In this document: positions 1 to 9,145 of the stretch, piece by piece
How the letters are laid out: each line of letters starts with the position of its first letter
Numbering within the stretch: the first letter of the stretch is position 1
NCBI GenBank assembly: GCA_913055875.1
Contig: CAJXJY010000002.1
Location: 62,001 to 126,000 of the forward strand
Length of the DNA: 64,000 nt
From: an uncultured Altererythrobacter sp.
GTDB taxonomy: Bacteria; Pseudomonadota; Alphaproteobacteria; Sphingomonadales; Sphingomonadaceae
Direction: 5' to 3'
Notes under the pieces: generated by a model
Seen by the model: the letters and a program-made list of their open reading frames with translations, nothing else
Databases searched by the model: none
Told to the model about the DNA's origin: nothing
Position numbers and translations under genes: made by a program

Positions 1-2
1 TC

Positions 3-869
3 GTCGGCGCCCGTTGCGAGTATATCCTGCCGGAACTGGGGGCATTGTGCGCGGACCTCAACGCCCGCCTCAACGTGCGCGCGACCGCGATACTGTTTGC
101 CTCGTTTCGCAATATCGGCAGTTTCGACAAGCATTTCGATACCAACGACGTCTTCGCCATTCAGTGCGAAGGACGAAAGCGGTGGCAAATATTCGCTGCC
201 CGCGCGGACAGCCCGGTCAAGCAGGACCGCGCTGCAGGTCGGGCCGAAGACGCTTCGGATGAAGTAATCTTCGACGAGGTGCTCGGCCCCGGAGACGTGA
301 TTTACGTTCCGAGGGGTTATATCCACGAAGCCGTCACGCAAAGCGACACGTCGCTGCACGTCTCGATCTCGCTGCACGAATTCAGGGCTCTCAAGGTCGT
401 GGATATCCTGCGCGACCTCGTGCTCGACGATCCGGCTTTCAGGGCCAACCTGCCGGACGTGCGGAACGGGGACTATCGGGTTATCAGGCCGATGCTGACG
501 GATCTTGCCGACAGGCTTGCGGGATTGCTCGCATCCGACCGCTTGGTCGAGGAGATCGCGTTCCGGCAGAACATCAGGTCGCAGCCGTGGCATCGTATCG
601 ACATGGCCGAGGTGGCCTCCTCGCCGAGATATATCGTGCTGCTCAATGCGGTGCAGGACCGGGACGCTCGTGAGGAGCGGCTGGCCGGCTATCTGTCCAC
701 CAACGAACTGCCGCTGGTCGAGCGACGGGTCGTCGAATGGATTGCCGATCGCAAGACCTTCTCTCGCGCCGCGCTGGCGGCCGAGTTCAGCTTCGCCGAG
801 CCCTCGATCGATGCGATGCTGGCCCGGCTGGAGGAGGCCGGACTGATTGCCGAGGGCCGCCGCGGCTAG
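3..869 (+). CDS. JmjC/cupin-like Fe(II)-2OG oxygenase, 5'-truncated
   Basis: The reading frame is open to the window edge, so the 5' end is missing; the TTG at 45 is only an internal codon. The visible part carries a JmjC/cupin core: an H-x-D iron-ligand pair in KHFDTND, followed by the typical IQCEGRKRWQIF strand, and a second histidine in PRGYIHEA after a GPGDVIYVPRG turn. The last ~60 residues look like a winged-helix module (VERRVVEWIADR...IDAMLARLEEAGLI), as in ROXA-type ribosomal-protein oxygenases. It probably hydroxylates a protein or peptide side chain using iron, O2 and 2-oxoglutarate; the substrate is unknown. The next gene, 23 bases downstream, is another 2OG oxygenase, so the two are probably co-transcribed. 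Confidence 0.8.
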   Translation, partial: VGARCEYILPELGALCADLNARLNVRATAILFASFRNIGSFDKHFDTNDVFAIQCEGRKRWQIFAARADSPVKQDRAAGRAEDASDEVIFDEVLGPGDVIYVPRGYIHEAVTQSDTSLHVSISLHEFRALKVVDILRDLVLDDPAFRANLPDVRNGDYRVIRPMLTDLADRLAGLLASDRLVEEIAFRQNIRSQPWHRIDMAEVASSPRYIVLLNAVQDRDAREERLAGYLSTNELPLVERRVVEWIADRKTFSRAALAAEFSFAEPSIDAMLARLEEAGLIAEGRRG

Positions 870-892
870 TTCGGGAAGGAGCCGGGTTTGGA

Positions 893-1903
893 ATGACGAT
901 GGTAGAGCCAGCCTTCGACGAAGCGACGGCCGAACGGCGATTGTCGCGCGACCGGAGCGATATCGCCGCGCTGATCGCCAAGGCAGATCACCGGTTGCGG
1001 GCCTCGGACAGGCGCGCGGCGACCGCTTTCTACCAGGCCGCGTTGCAGGCGGTGCGGGCAGGCGCGCGAATCGAAGCTGCCGAGCTGACTCGTGTTCAAC
1101 GCGCCGCCCACGATCTCGAACGGAGTACCGCCCGGCACATGTTGAGCTCGTTGCGCGATGCGGGCTTTCCGGAGTCGGAGTGGCATCCGCGCTTCGCCAA
1201 GGCCATCGCGATCATGCTCGGCGAGCGGCCGCGCGACCCGCCGGCTTCGGCCTGGCCGCAAATGCCCAGGATGTTCTTCTACCCCGGACTTGCGGAGCGC
1301 GAATTCTTCGATTCAGCGGCGTTCTCCTGGCGCGAGGCGATCGAGGCCGCGACCGATGAAATCCGCGCCGAGGGGCTCGCCCTGCTCGAGGAGGGCGGCG
1401 GTTTTGCGCCTTATGTCCGGGCGACCAGCGAACGACCGCAAGGCGATGTTCACGGGATGCTGGAGAACCGCGACTGGACGACCTACGACCTTACCGAAAA
1501 AGGGCAGCCGGTTGCGGAGCGTATAGAACTCTGCCCGCAGACCCATCGCACCATAGCCGGACATGCTCCGCTGTGCGATATCGCCAACCGGTCGCCCTCG
1601 ATCATGTTCTCGCTGCTGAAGGCCGGTTCGAAAATTCCGCCGCATACGGGCATGATCAATACCCGTCTGGTGTGCCATCTTCCGCTGGTCGTGCCGGGGG
1701 AGGGCGCGTTGCGGGTCGGCTCGCGGAAACAGCCCTGGCACGAAGGCCGGCTGCTGGTGTTCGACGATACGGTCGAACACGAGGCTTGGAACGGTGCGGA
1801 CAGCGATCGGCTGGTACTCATATTCGACGTGTGGCATCCCGATCTCCACGAGATCGAACGCGACCAGATTCGCGCGCTGTTCGAGGCAGTCGACAGCTAT
1901 TGA
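893..1903 (+). CDS. Aspartyl/asparaginyl beta-hydroxylase family protein
   Basis: A 336-residue protein starting at the ATG behind GGAAGGAGC (a longer frame without Shine-Dalgarno is rejected). Residues ~1-130 are helical and TPR-like (alanine/arginine-rich pairs of helices). The C-terminal half is an Asp_Arg_Hydrox (PF05118) fold: PHTGMINTRLVCHLPLVVP contains the first iron-ligand histidine, and LLVFDDTVEHEAWNG contains the second. Members hydroxylate Asp/Asn or proline in proteins or small peptides. It directly follows a JmjC oxygenase gene, which suggests that the two act on a common substrate or pathway, but neither a precursor peptide nor a transporter lies on this side. Assignment to the fold is confident; the substrate is unknown. 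Confidence 0.85.
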   Translation: MTMVEPAFDEATAERRLSRDRSDIAALIAKADHRLRASDRRAATAFYQAALQAVRAGARIEAAELTRVQRAAHDLERSTARHMLSSLRDAGFPESEWHPRFAKAIAIMLGERPRDPPASAWPQMPRMFFYPGLAEREFFDSAAFSWREAIEAATDEIRAEGLALLEEGGGFAPYVRATSERPQGDVHGMLENRDWTTYDLTEKGQPVAERIELCPQTHRTIAGHAPLCDIANRSPSIMFSLLKAGSKIPPHTGMINTRLVCHLPLVVPGEGALRVGSRKQPWHEGRLLVFDDTVEHEAWNGADSDRLVLIFDVWHPDLHEIERDQIRALFEAVDSY

Positions 1904-1925
1904 TCCGGCAGGTGGAGAGCCGGGG

Positions 1926-2327
1926 TTACCGGCTTCCGGCAGGCCGCAACCTCGCCTCGCCATCCGACTGAGGCAGTGGGCGGATATCGCCGGTGTCGTT
2001 CCGCATCACCATAACGCTGCAGCCGTCGATTCGGTGATCGACCGCGGCGATCATCGGCAACCGGTCGGGTTCGGCATTCTCGCGCCGCAGCGCAGGCTGG
2101 CCGTTGCTTTCGCGCACGCGTTCGATCGTGTCGCGGCAGTTCAGCCGCTCGCGCAGATCGGCGACGCTCTCGCAGCCCTCCGGATTGAAGACCGGCACGC
2201 TTCCGGTACAGGGGCGGTATTCCGCAGGGATTGCGGCGCTTGCGGAGCCGGCATCGGGTTGCTCGGTTGCGTAGGTCGTGGTCGCAATGGCGGCGCAGGC
2301 GACAGCAGGCAGGAAAATCAGGCGCAT
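1926..2327 (-). CDS. Small exported protein, unknown function
   Basis: A 133-residue protein with a short signal peptide (MRLIFLPAVACAAIATTTYA, cleavage after YATE region). The mature part has three cysteines (RPCTGS, EGCESV, LNCRDT, plus DGCSV makes four in total), compatible with two periplasmic disulfides. I do not recognise a family. It converges on the hydroxylase gene with 22 bases between the stop codons, and its own upstream neighbour, the lipoprotein hydrolase, reads the same way. Confidence 0.55.
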   Translation of the reverse strand: MRLIFLPAVACAAIATTTYATEQPDAGSASAAIPAEYRPCTGSVPVFNPEGCESVADLRERLNCRDTIERVRESNGQPALRRENAEPDRLPMIAAVDHRIDGCSVMVMRNDTGDIRPLPQSDGEARLRPAGSR

Positions 2328-2389
2328 CGGTTCGTCTCCCGAGGCGCAGGGTAACCCGATGGCGCGTCCCGCTCAAGGACGGAGATCCG

Positions 2390-3472
2390 TCATGGTGCTG
2401 CCGCCGTCTCGGCCGCCCACGCGGCGATCATTTCGGCCAGCGTCGGTGCGATCCCGTGATCGATCGCGGCATATTCGGTCGGACTGCCCGTCTGCGCGGC
2501 CTGCAACAGGTGGTTGCCCGAGGCGAGTTCGAGATAGGTACCGCCGTCCAAAGCGTCCCGGATCGCCGGCCAGTGCGTGCGCGGCTCGGCGATCGGATCG
2601 CGCCCGCCGCCGACAACCAGCACCGGCGCCCGAAGCCCCGCATAAGTTCGTGCGGGGTCGAAGGTCAGGTTGGAGCGGTACCATGGTCCCAGCAATACCT
2701 GTGCCAGGCCTTCCGGATCGCCGGGCAGAAAGCGGTAGGGCGGTATGAGCGCGGCACCGGGTCCGGACAGGAACGCGATCATCCGCGCCTGCCTGTCGTC
2801 CCGGTCCGACTTCACGATAGCGAAGAACTCGTCCATCAGCGCGCGATATTGGTCGGAGCGGTCGGCCGGCATCGGAGTCGCGGCGAGCATCGTTTCGAGC
2901 TGTCCGCGCAAGGCCGTTTCCCCCGGAAGGGCGGGCGGCGACATCAATACGGCAAAGGCGCACCCGGCGCGCTCCCGGCAGGCCATGGCGGCGAGGGCGG
3001 CCCCCTGGCTCATGCCGGCAAAGCCGATCCGGCCTGCGTCGACGCGAGCATCCTTTGCAACTGTAGCCGCCGCCGCCAGTGCATCGGCTGCAAAATCCTC
3101 CCACGAGGCTGCAAAATAATCGCCCGATGAAGCCCCCACGCCGCGGTCGTCGTATCGCAGCGACGCTACTCCGCGATCGGCGAGCGCCCTGGCCAGTTCG
3201 GCAAACCCCTTGTTGGTCCCGACCGTCTGGTCCCTGTCGTTCGGGCCGGCGACCGAGAGCAGCACCACTGCGGGGAACGGACCCGGGCCGTCCGGGACCA
3301 GCAGCGTTCCGCCGTAGGTTGCTTTCCGGTCGGCCGAGACGAAGCGCGTTTCCTCGACGTGCGGGGCCCGCTCTGCGCCGACGGGCGCATCGAGTACAGG
3401 ATCGGCATGTGCGCAACCGGTTCCAAGTACCGTCGCGGCCAATGCCGCCGCGACAATTCTATTCGTCTTCAT
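2390..3472 (-). CDS. Alpha/beta-hydrolase lipoprotein
   Basis: A 360-residue protein. I chose the ATG giving MKTNRIVAAALAATVLGTGC, a clean lipoprotein signal with lipobox LGTG-C at residue 20; an in-frame ATG 14 codons upstream would spoil the signal. The mature part is a dienelactone-hydrolase/S9-like alpha/beta hydrolase: the nucleophile elbow is GFAGMSQGAA, an acid loop follows VLVVGGGRDP, and a candidate catalytic histidine lies in ASGNHLLQ. It is probably a membrane-anchored esterase or peptidase facing the periplasm. Its start overlaps the end of the Xre regulator gene by 14 bases, so it belongs to the same three-gene unit and may share the operator upstream of that unit. Confidence 0.8.
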   Translation of the reverse strand: MKTNRIVAAALAATVLGTGCAHADPVLDAPVGAERAPHVEETRFVSADRKATYGGTLLVPDGPGPFPAVVLLSVAGPNDRDQTVGTNKGFAELARALADRGVASLRYDDRGVGASSGDYFAASWEDFAADALAAAATVAKDARVDAGRIGFAGMSQGAALAAMACRERAGCAFAVLMSPPALPGETALRGQLETMLAATPMPADRSDQYRALMDEFFAIVKSDRDDRQARMIAFLSGPGAALIPPYRFLPGDPEGLAQVLLGPWYRSNLTFDPARTYAGLRAPVLVVGGGRDPIAEPRTHWPAIRDALDGGTYLELASGNHLLQAAQTGSPTEYAAIDHGIAPTLAEMIAAWAAETAAAP

Positions 3473-3656
3473 CGGTAAAAAGCTCCGTGATGGGCACCTC
3501 GAGTGCCCTGGCAATGCGGAAGGCGAGGCTGACGCTCGGGTCGTGCCGTCCGCGTTCGATAGTGTTGATCGCCTGCCGCGAAACTCCGCACATCTCGGCC
3601 AGCTGCGCCTGCGTCATGTCGCGCCGCATGCGCATCGAGCGGATACGATTCACCAT
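3459..3656 (-). CDS. Small Xre-family helix-turn-helix regulator
   Basis: A 65-residue protein, MVNRIRSMRMRRDMTQAQL and onward, almost entirely one HTH_3 domain (QAQLAEMCGVSRQAINTIER is the helix-turn-helix) with a short acidic tail. It belongs to the YozG-like stand-alone Xre regulators, which usually sit behind a small membrane protein gene and repress their own operon. The start used is the internal ATG that begins the conserved part; a longer frame upstream overlaps the membrane protein without homology. It overlaps the preceding gene by 7 bases. A perfect 7-bp inverted repeat upstream of the operon is the probable binding site. Confidence 0.85.
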   Translation of the reverse strand: MVNRIRSMRMRRDMTQAQLAEMCGVSRQAINTIERGRHDPSVSLAFRIARALEVPITELFTDEDE

Positions 3657-3979
3657 TGCGCGCGCACCCATTGCAGGGCGTAGACAAGCAGAAAACTGCC
3701 GAACCCGACCGCCCAGACGGGCGCCGGCGAAACGCCGCCCTCGAACCACAGCGACCAACCGGCCATCGCGGCGAATCCGGCCGCGAAGGCAGTCAGTGCG
3801 AATTGCCGGGCAACTTCATCCGAGGTCGAATGCGCGCGCCAGAGGGCGAACACGCACAGGGCGATGCCGGTTACGCTCAGGGGTGTGGCCACGGCCGGAG
3901 GGGCCAGCACCGCCCCTGCCACAACGGCGGCCAGCCCGGCGAGAAAGATGAGAAAATGCGATCGTGCGGTGCGAATCAT
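3650..3979 (-). CDS. Small integral membrane protein partnered with the Xre regulator
   Basis: About 109 residues with four hydrophobic segments (HFLIFLAGLAAVVAGAVLA; PLSVTGIALCVFALWRA; ALTAFAAGFAAMAGWSLWF; WAVGFGSFLLVYALQWV). It resembles the small DUF2178-like membrane proteins that are genetically tied to YozG-type Xre regulators; that family name is my best guess only. The ATG at 3979 is preferred over one 12 codons upstream, because the upstream start would put the palindromic operator inside the coding sequence. It is the first gene of a three-gene operon with the regulator and the lipoprotein hydrolase. Confidence 0.65.
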   Translation of the reverse strand: MIRTARSHFLIFLAGLAAVVAGAVLAPPAVATPLSVTGIALCVFALWRAHSTSDEVARQFALTAFAAGFAAMAGWSLWFEGGVSPAPVWAVGFGSFLLVYALQWVRAQW

Positions 3980-4001
3980 GGCCCTGCCTTTCGGCGGACC
4001 A

Positions 4002-4019
4002 TGTCGTGTATTCACGACA
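4002..4019. promoter_or_regulatory. Palindromic operator for the Xre operon
   Basis: TGTCGTG-TATT-CACGACA, a perfect 7-bp inverted repeat with a 4-bp spacer, ends 23 bases upstream of the membrane-protein ATG. On the minus strand a TTGACA hexamer (4023-4028) abuts it, so a repressor bound here would overlap the core promoter. This is the arrangement expected for autoregulation by the small HTH protein; binding is inferred. Confidence 0.6.
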
Positions 4020-4044
4020 CAATGTCAAGAATACTAGCGCGAGC

Positions 4045-5229
4045 TCAATGCCCCTGCTTGCGGCTCAGCTCGCGCATCGCGTCGTCGAGCCCGTCGAGCG
4101 TCAGGGGGTACATCCGGTCGCCGACCAGTTGCTTCATGATCTTGGTCGACTGCGAATAGCCCCACTGCTTCTCCGGTACGGGATTGAGCCACACCGTCGC
4201 GGGATAAGTGTTTGCGATCCGCTGCATCCAAGTCGCGCCCGCTTCCTCGTTCATGTGCTCGACGCTGCCGCCGGGATGGGTGATTTCGTAGGGACTCATC
4301 GCCGCGTCGCCTACGAAGATCACCTTGTAGTCGTGGCCGTATTTGTGGAGCACGTCCCACGTTTTCGTCCGCTCCTGCCAGCGGCGGCGATTGTCCTTCC
4401 ACACACCTTCGTAGAGGCAGTTGTGGAAGTAGAAGAATTCGAGATTCTTGAACTCGCTGGTGGCGGCGCTGAACAGTTCCTCGCACAGCTTGATGTAGGG
4501 ATCCATCGAACCGCCGATATCGAGAAACAGCAGCAGCTTGACCGCATTGTGCCGCTCGGGCCGCATGTGGATGTCGAGCCAGCCCTGCTTGGCGGTGCCG
4601 TCGATCGTCGCATCGAGATCGAGCTCGTCCGCCGCCCCCTCGCGCGCGAAGCGGCGCAACCGGCGCAGCGCCATCTTGATATTGCGCGTGCCGAGTTCCT
4701 TGGTGTTGTCGAGGTTCTTGAACTCGCGCTTTTCCCACACCTTGATCGCGCGCTTGTGCTTGCTTTCGCCGCCGATCCGCACGCCTTCGGGGTTGTAGCC
4801 CGAATGGCCGAAGGGCGAGGTACCGCCGGTCCCGATCCACTTGTTGCCGCCCTCGTGGCGCTTTTCCTGCTCCTCGAGCCGCTTCTTCAGCGTCTCCATG
4901 ATCTCGTCCCAGTCGCCCAGCGACTTGATCTTCTCCATCTCTTCGGGGGTGAGGAACTTCTCCGCCACCGCCTTGAGCCAGTCTTCCGGAATCTCGACCG
5001 GGTTCTGGCCGTAATCGGTCATGATCCCCTTGAAGACCTTCTGGAAAACCTGGTCGAAGCGGTCGAGCAGGCCCTCATCCTTCACGAAGGTGGTGCGGGA
5101 GAGGTAGTAGAACGCCTCGGGAGTCTGCTCGATCACGTTGCGGTCGAGCGCCTCGAGCAAAGTGAGGTGTTCCTTGAAGGAGGCCCCGATCCCGGCCTCG
5201 CGCAGCTCGTCGACGAAATTGAAGAACAT
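4045..5229 (-). CDS. VWA domain protein of the CoxE type
   Basis: A 394-residue cytosolic protein. Its C-terminal half is a von Willebrand A-like domain with a MIDAS motif written DIGGSMDPY, as in the CoxE/YehP-like family; the N-terminal half is a long charged helical region (EEQEKRHEGGNKW). Such proteins work with a MoxR-type AAA+ ATPase as chaperone pairs that insert metals or mature enzymes. The matching ATPase gene lies at 8231-9085 in the same orientation, but 3 kb away, with two unrelated genes between. The target enzyme is not visible. The ATG at 5229 fits the conserved MFFNFVDELREAGI start. Confidence 0.85.
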   Translation of the reverse strand: MFFNFVDELREAGIGASFKEHLTLLEALDRNVIEQTPEAFYYLSRTTFVKDEGLLDRFDQVFQKVFKGIMTDYGQNPVEIPEDWLKAVAEKFLTPEEMEKIKSLGDWDEIMETLKKRLEEQEKRHEGGNKWIGTGGTSPFGHSGYNPEGVRIGGESKHKRAIKVWEKREFKNLDNTKELGTRNIKMALRRLRRFAREGAADELDLDATIDGTAKQGWLDIHMRPERHNAVKLLLFLDIGGSMDPYIKLCEELFSAATSEFKNLEFFYFHNCLYEGVWKDNRRRWQERTKTWDVLHKYGHDYKVIFVGDAAMSPYEITHPGGSVEHMNEEAGATWMQRIANTYPATVWLNPVPEKQWGYSQSTKIMKQLVGDRMYPLTLDGLDDAMRELSRKQGH

Positions 5230-5298
5230 GTCCTCTCGTCTACCTGCTTGAATCGCCCCGCGCCAGTAGGCGATTGCACTGCTGCGCAGCGCTGGGCC

Positions 5299-5313
5299 TT
5301 AAATCTTCGCTAA
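5299..5313 (+). promoter_or_regulatory. CtrA-like box upstream of the chemoreceptor
   Basis: TTAA-N7-CTAA followed by CC lies 48 bases before the chemoreceptor ATG. It differs by one base from the alphaproteobacterial CtrA consensus TTAA-N7-TTAA. CtrA commonly controls motility and chemotaxis genes. A single near-match could arise by chance. Confidence 0.35.
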
Positions 5314-5360
5314 CCATATCCCGATAAGCCGTCGTCGAGAAATTCCGGGGGGTTATCTGC

Positions 5361-6764
5361 ATGAAGCACGAAGTGATCGAGGTGGCCGGCAGCGAGGCGA
5401 TCGACCGCATTCCGGAGAAATGCGGCGAAGTCACTGTCGGTTGCACCGATGTCGCCGGGATCGTCGCTGCGGTCATCAAGTCGTCCGAACGTTTGCGCGG
5501 CGAGCATTCGGCGCTGCGCGGTACGATCGAGGCGCTGGAAATGGACCAGCGCAAGGTCTCCGACGCCAGCGACGAGGCGCGCCAGCTGTCCGAGCGCGCG
5601 ATCGAACGCCTGAGCCAGGGAACGGACCTGATCCAGTCTTCGCTCGGTCAGATCACCTCGCTGCTCGAACTGGTCGACACGCTGACCAGCCACGTTACCG
5701 GTTTCGCCGCAGCGATGGAGCAGGTGCGGTCGAGTTCGCAGGATATCGAACAGATCGCCGAGACCACCAATATCCTGGCCTTGAACGCCACCATCGAAGC
5801 GATGCGCGCGGGCGAGGCGGGGCGGACCTTCGCGGTGGTCGCCAACGAGGTGAAGGGGCTTGCCGCCGACACGCGCAAGGCGACCGACGAGATCGCCCGC
5901 ACCATCGATGCGCTCGGCGGAGAAGCCGAACAGGTGATCGAGCGGATCGAGTTCGGCGCCAGGGCCAGCGGCGAAGCCAAGGCTTCGGTCGCGCGGATCG
6001 AGGAGACCATTTCGGGCGTCACCGAGCTGGTCGAGGAAGTCGATCGCCAGAACGACCAGATCGCGCGCGCCACCGGCACCATCAGCGGACACGTCCATAG
6101 CGTGCAGGACGTGCTGCAGAGCTTCGACGGCGCGGCGCTGGAGAACGAGTCCAAGCTGGAGAAGGCGCACCATCGTATGGAAGCGCTGGAAATGACGGCG
6201 AGCGAGATGTTCGACAATATCGTCAAGGCCGGCCTCTCGCCGAACGACAGCCTCATGGTCGAAAAGGCGCAGACCTACGCCCGCGAAATCGTCGAGGCGG
6301 CGGAGCAGGCGATCGCCGACGGGGCGGTTTCGGTCAAGGCGTTCTTCGATCAGGATTACCGTCAGGTCGATGGCAGCAACCCGCCGCTGTTCCGGACATC
6401 GGTGTCCGATTGGGCGGACGAGGGCTGGCGGCCGATCATCGACCGCGTCGTTGCCGAGGGTGGCGGAGTCACGATGTGTTCGCAGGCCGACATGAACGGG
6501 TTCCTGCCGACGCATATCTCCGACCGCTCGCGCGAGCCGACCGGCAACCTCACCCACGACACGAAATTCTGCCGCAACGGGCGGATCATGCTCTACCCGA
6601 TCGACAAGAAGGCCAAGAAGAGCACCGCGCCCTACATGATGGCCGTCTATCGCCAGGAAGGCGACGGAACCAAATACGAGGTCGTGCGCAACGTCTACAT
6701 TCCGCTCCATATCGGAGGACGGCGCTGGGGCGATTTCGAGCTCGCCTACACGTTCGACGGGTAG
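5361..6764 (+). CDS. Soluble methyl-accepting chemotaxis protein with C-terminal sensor domain
   Basis: A 467-residue protein with no transmembrane segment. Residues ~40-290 form the coiled-coil signalling rod; the conserved hairpin tip reads [20 protein letters not shown] at about 131-155 and would bind CheA/CheW. Residues ~300-467 form a separate C-terminal domain with conserved-looking Cys/His ([26 protein letters not shown]), ending in a PAS/Cache-like strand pattern ([19 protein letters not shown]). So it is a cytoplasmic receptor with its input domain at the C-terminus, sensing an internal cue such as redox state or a metal. Its neighbours are not chemotaxis genes. A CtrA-like box lies upstream. 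Confidence 0.88.
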   Translation: MKHEVIEVAGSEAIDRIPEKCGEVTVGCTDVAGIVAAVIKSSERLRGEHSALRGTIEALEMDQRKVSDASDEARQLSERAIERLSQGTDLIQSSLGQITSLLELVDTLTSHVTGFAAAMEQVRSSSQDIEQIAETTNILALNATIEAMRAGEAGRTFAVVANEVKGLAADTRKATDEIARTIDALGGEAEQVIERIEFGARASGEAKASVARIEETISGVTELVEEVDRQNDQIARATGTISGHVHSVQDVLQSFDGAALENESKLEKAHHRMEALEMTASEMFDNIVKAGLSPNDSLMVEKAQTYAREIVEAAEQAIADGAVSVKAFFDQDYRQVDGSNPPLFRTSVSDWADEGWRPIIDRVVAEGGGVTMCSQADMNGFLPTHISDRSREPTGNLTHDTKFCRNGRIMLYPIDKKAKKSTAPYMMAVYRQEGDGTKYEVVRNVYIPLHIGGRRWGDFELAYTFDG

Positions 6765-6893
6765 GAGAGCCTGTTTTCCGGCGGTGACGATACCTGTCGC
6801 TGCGTGGCAGGCATCTGGCCGCCGCAAGGATCGGACGGAGGTCCCGACCGTACGCAGCAAAGTCTCCGCGAACGAGGCTTTGAAAGCGCTTTC

Positions 6894-6908
6894 GTTCCTG
6901 ATATGTTC
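6894..6908 (+). promoter_or_regulatory. LexA (SOS) box of the Y-family polymerase
   Basis: GTTC-CTGATAT-GTTC is an exact match to the alphaproteobacterial LexA consensus GTTC-N7-GTTC and sits just upstream of a translesion polymerase gene, which is the expected position. By base count alone a perfect match is expected about once per strand per 65 kb, so the context is what makes it convincing. Confidence 0.7.
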
Positions 6909-6934
6909 TCACACCTTCGAGTGGGAGAACGGCG

Positions 6935-8224
6935 ATTCCATCCTTCACGCGCGCGGGGCCGCACGAACTGCGCTACCTGTTCATCGACTTCAACGCCTAT
7001 TTCGCCAGCGTCGAGCAGCACGACGAGCCGGCGCTGCGCGGGCGGCCGGTGATCGTCACCCCGCTCGAATCGGAGCATAGCGGAGCGATCGCCGCGAGCT
7101 ACGAGGCCAAGGCGCTGGGCATTTCGCGCGGGACCTCGGTAATCGAGGCACGGCGGATATGTCCGGATATCGCGGTCAGGCCGGCGCGGCACGACCGCTA
7201 TGTCCGGGTACACGGGTTGCTGATGGAGGAGATCGGGCGGCACATCCCCGTCGCCCAGGTCTGCTCGATCGACGAATGCCTGTGCGCGCTCGACCTGACC
7301 GAGGCGGATCACGAGGCTGCTCGAGCGAAGGCACGCGCCATCAAGCGCGGGATTGCGTGCAATGTCGGGACCTCCCTCAAGGCTTCGATCGGCCTCTCGA
7401 CCAGCCCGCTACTGGCCAAGCTCGCGAGCGAGCTGGTCAAGCCCGACGGGCTGACTCTGATCGACAATGCAATGCTGCCCGGCGCGCTCGCCGACCTGCC
7501 GCTGCGCGCGATTCCGGGTATCGGCGAGGGAGTCGAGACGCGGCTGATGCGCGCCGGAGTGCACGATTTTCTCTCGCTGTGGCGATTGGAACCCAAACAG
7601 GCGCGTGCGATCTGGGGTTCGGTCGAAGGCGAACGGTTCTGCTACGGCCTGCACGGTTACGATATCCGCCGCGCCGAGCCTGCCGCCAAGCGCATGATCG
7701 GGCACAGCCGGGTGCTGTCGGGCGAATATCGCGAGCCCGGGGGTGCGCGGATCGTCGCGCGCGCGCTGGTGCTCAAGGCGGCGAGCCGGTTGCGCTATTA
7801 CGATCTGCATGCGGGGGCGATGCACCTGTCCGCCAAGCTCGCGAGCGGCGGTGCGTTGGCGCATGAGGCGGTGTTCCGCGCAACGCAGAACAGCTGGCGC
7901 TTCCTGCGCGAACTCGACGCGTTCTGGCCGCAGATGATCGCGCATATCCGGCAGCACGGCGACGGGCGGGCGCGGCTCAAGACCGTCTCCTGCTACCTCC
8001 ACGACCTGCGTCCGGAACCGCCCCCGCTCGATCTGTTCGTCTCGCCCGAGCAGGACGCCTGCGATGCGCGTCAGGCGCGGTTGTGGCGCACGATCGACGA
8101 CCTCAACCGCCGCTATGGCAAGCAGACCGTCGCACTAAGCTCGCAGGACGGGCTCGACCTCAACTATCTCGGCGTCAAGATTGCCTTCAGCCGCGTGCCG
8201 GAAGCGGCGGAGTTCGAGTGTTAG
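6935..8224 (+). CDS. Y-family translesion DNA polymerase, start codon unusual
   Basis: Cytosolic error-prone polymerase of the DinB/UmuC superfamily. The N-terminal catalytic motif LFIDFNAYFASVEQHDEP (first metal-binding Asp, steric-gate aromatic) lies at ~6977-7030, and the second acidic motif is VCSIDECLCALDL. HhH and little-finger regions follow, and the C-terminus is KIAFSRVPEAAEFEC. The first canonical start in frame is a GTG at 7049, which would delete the first catalytic motif. Upstream, the frame is open back to a TGA at 6899 without ATG, GTG or TTG. ATT at 6935, about 7 bases after GGGAGA, or CTG at 6968 are the candidates. The coordinate given uses ATT and is uncertain. An SOS box lies just upstream. 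Confidence 0.75.
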   Translation: MPSFTRAGPHELRYLFIDFNAYFASVEQHDEPALRGRPVIVTPLESEHSGAIAASYEAKALGISRGTSVIEARRICPDIAVRPARHDRYVRVHGLLMEEIGRHIPVAQVCSIDECLCALDLTEADHEAARAKARAIKRGIACNVGTSLKASIGLSTSPLLAKLASELVKPDGLTLIDNAMLPGALADLPLRAIPGIGEGVETRLMRAGVHDFLSLWRLEPKQARAIWGSVEGERFCYGLHGYDIRRAEPAAKRMIGHSRVLSGEYREPGGARIVARALVLKAASRLRYYDLHAGAMHLSAKLASGGALAHEAVFRATQNSWRFLRELDAFWPQMIAHIRQHGDGRARLKTVSCYLHDLRPEPPPLDLFVSPEQDACDARQARLWRTIDDLNRRYGKQTVALSSQDGLDLNYLGVKIAFSRVPEAAEFEC

Positions 8225-8230
8225 CCCGGG

Positions 8231-9085
<855 letters not shown>

Positions 9086-9145
9086 CGGTTTTCCCTTGCA
9101 ACTTTACGTGCGCGTTAAGAGCCGCGAGCGTAGAGGGCAAGGGGC

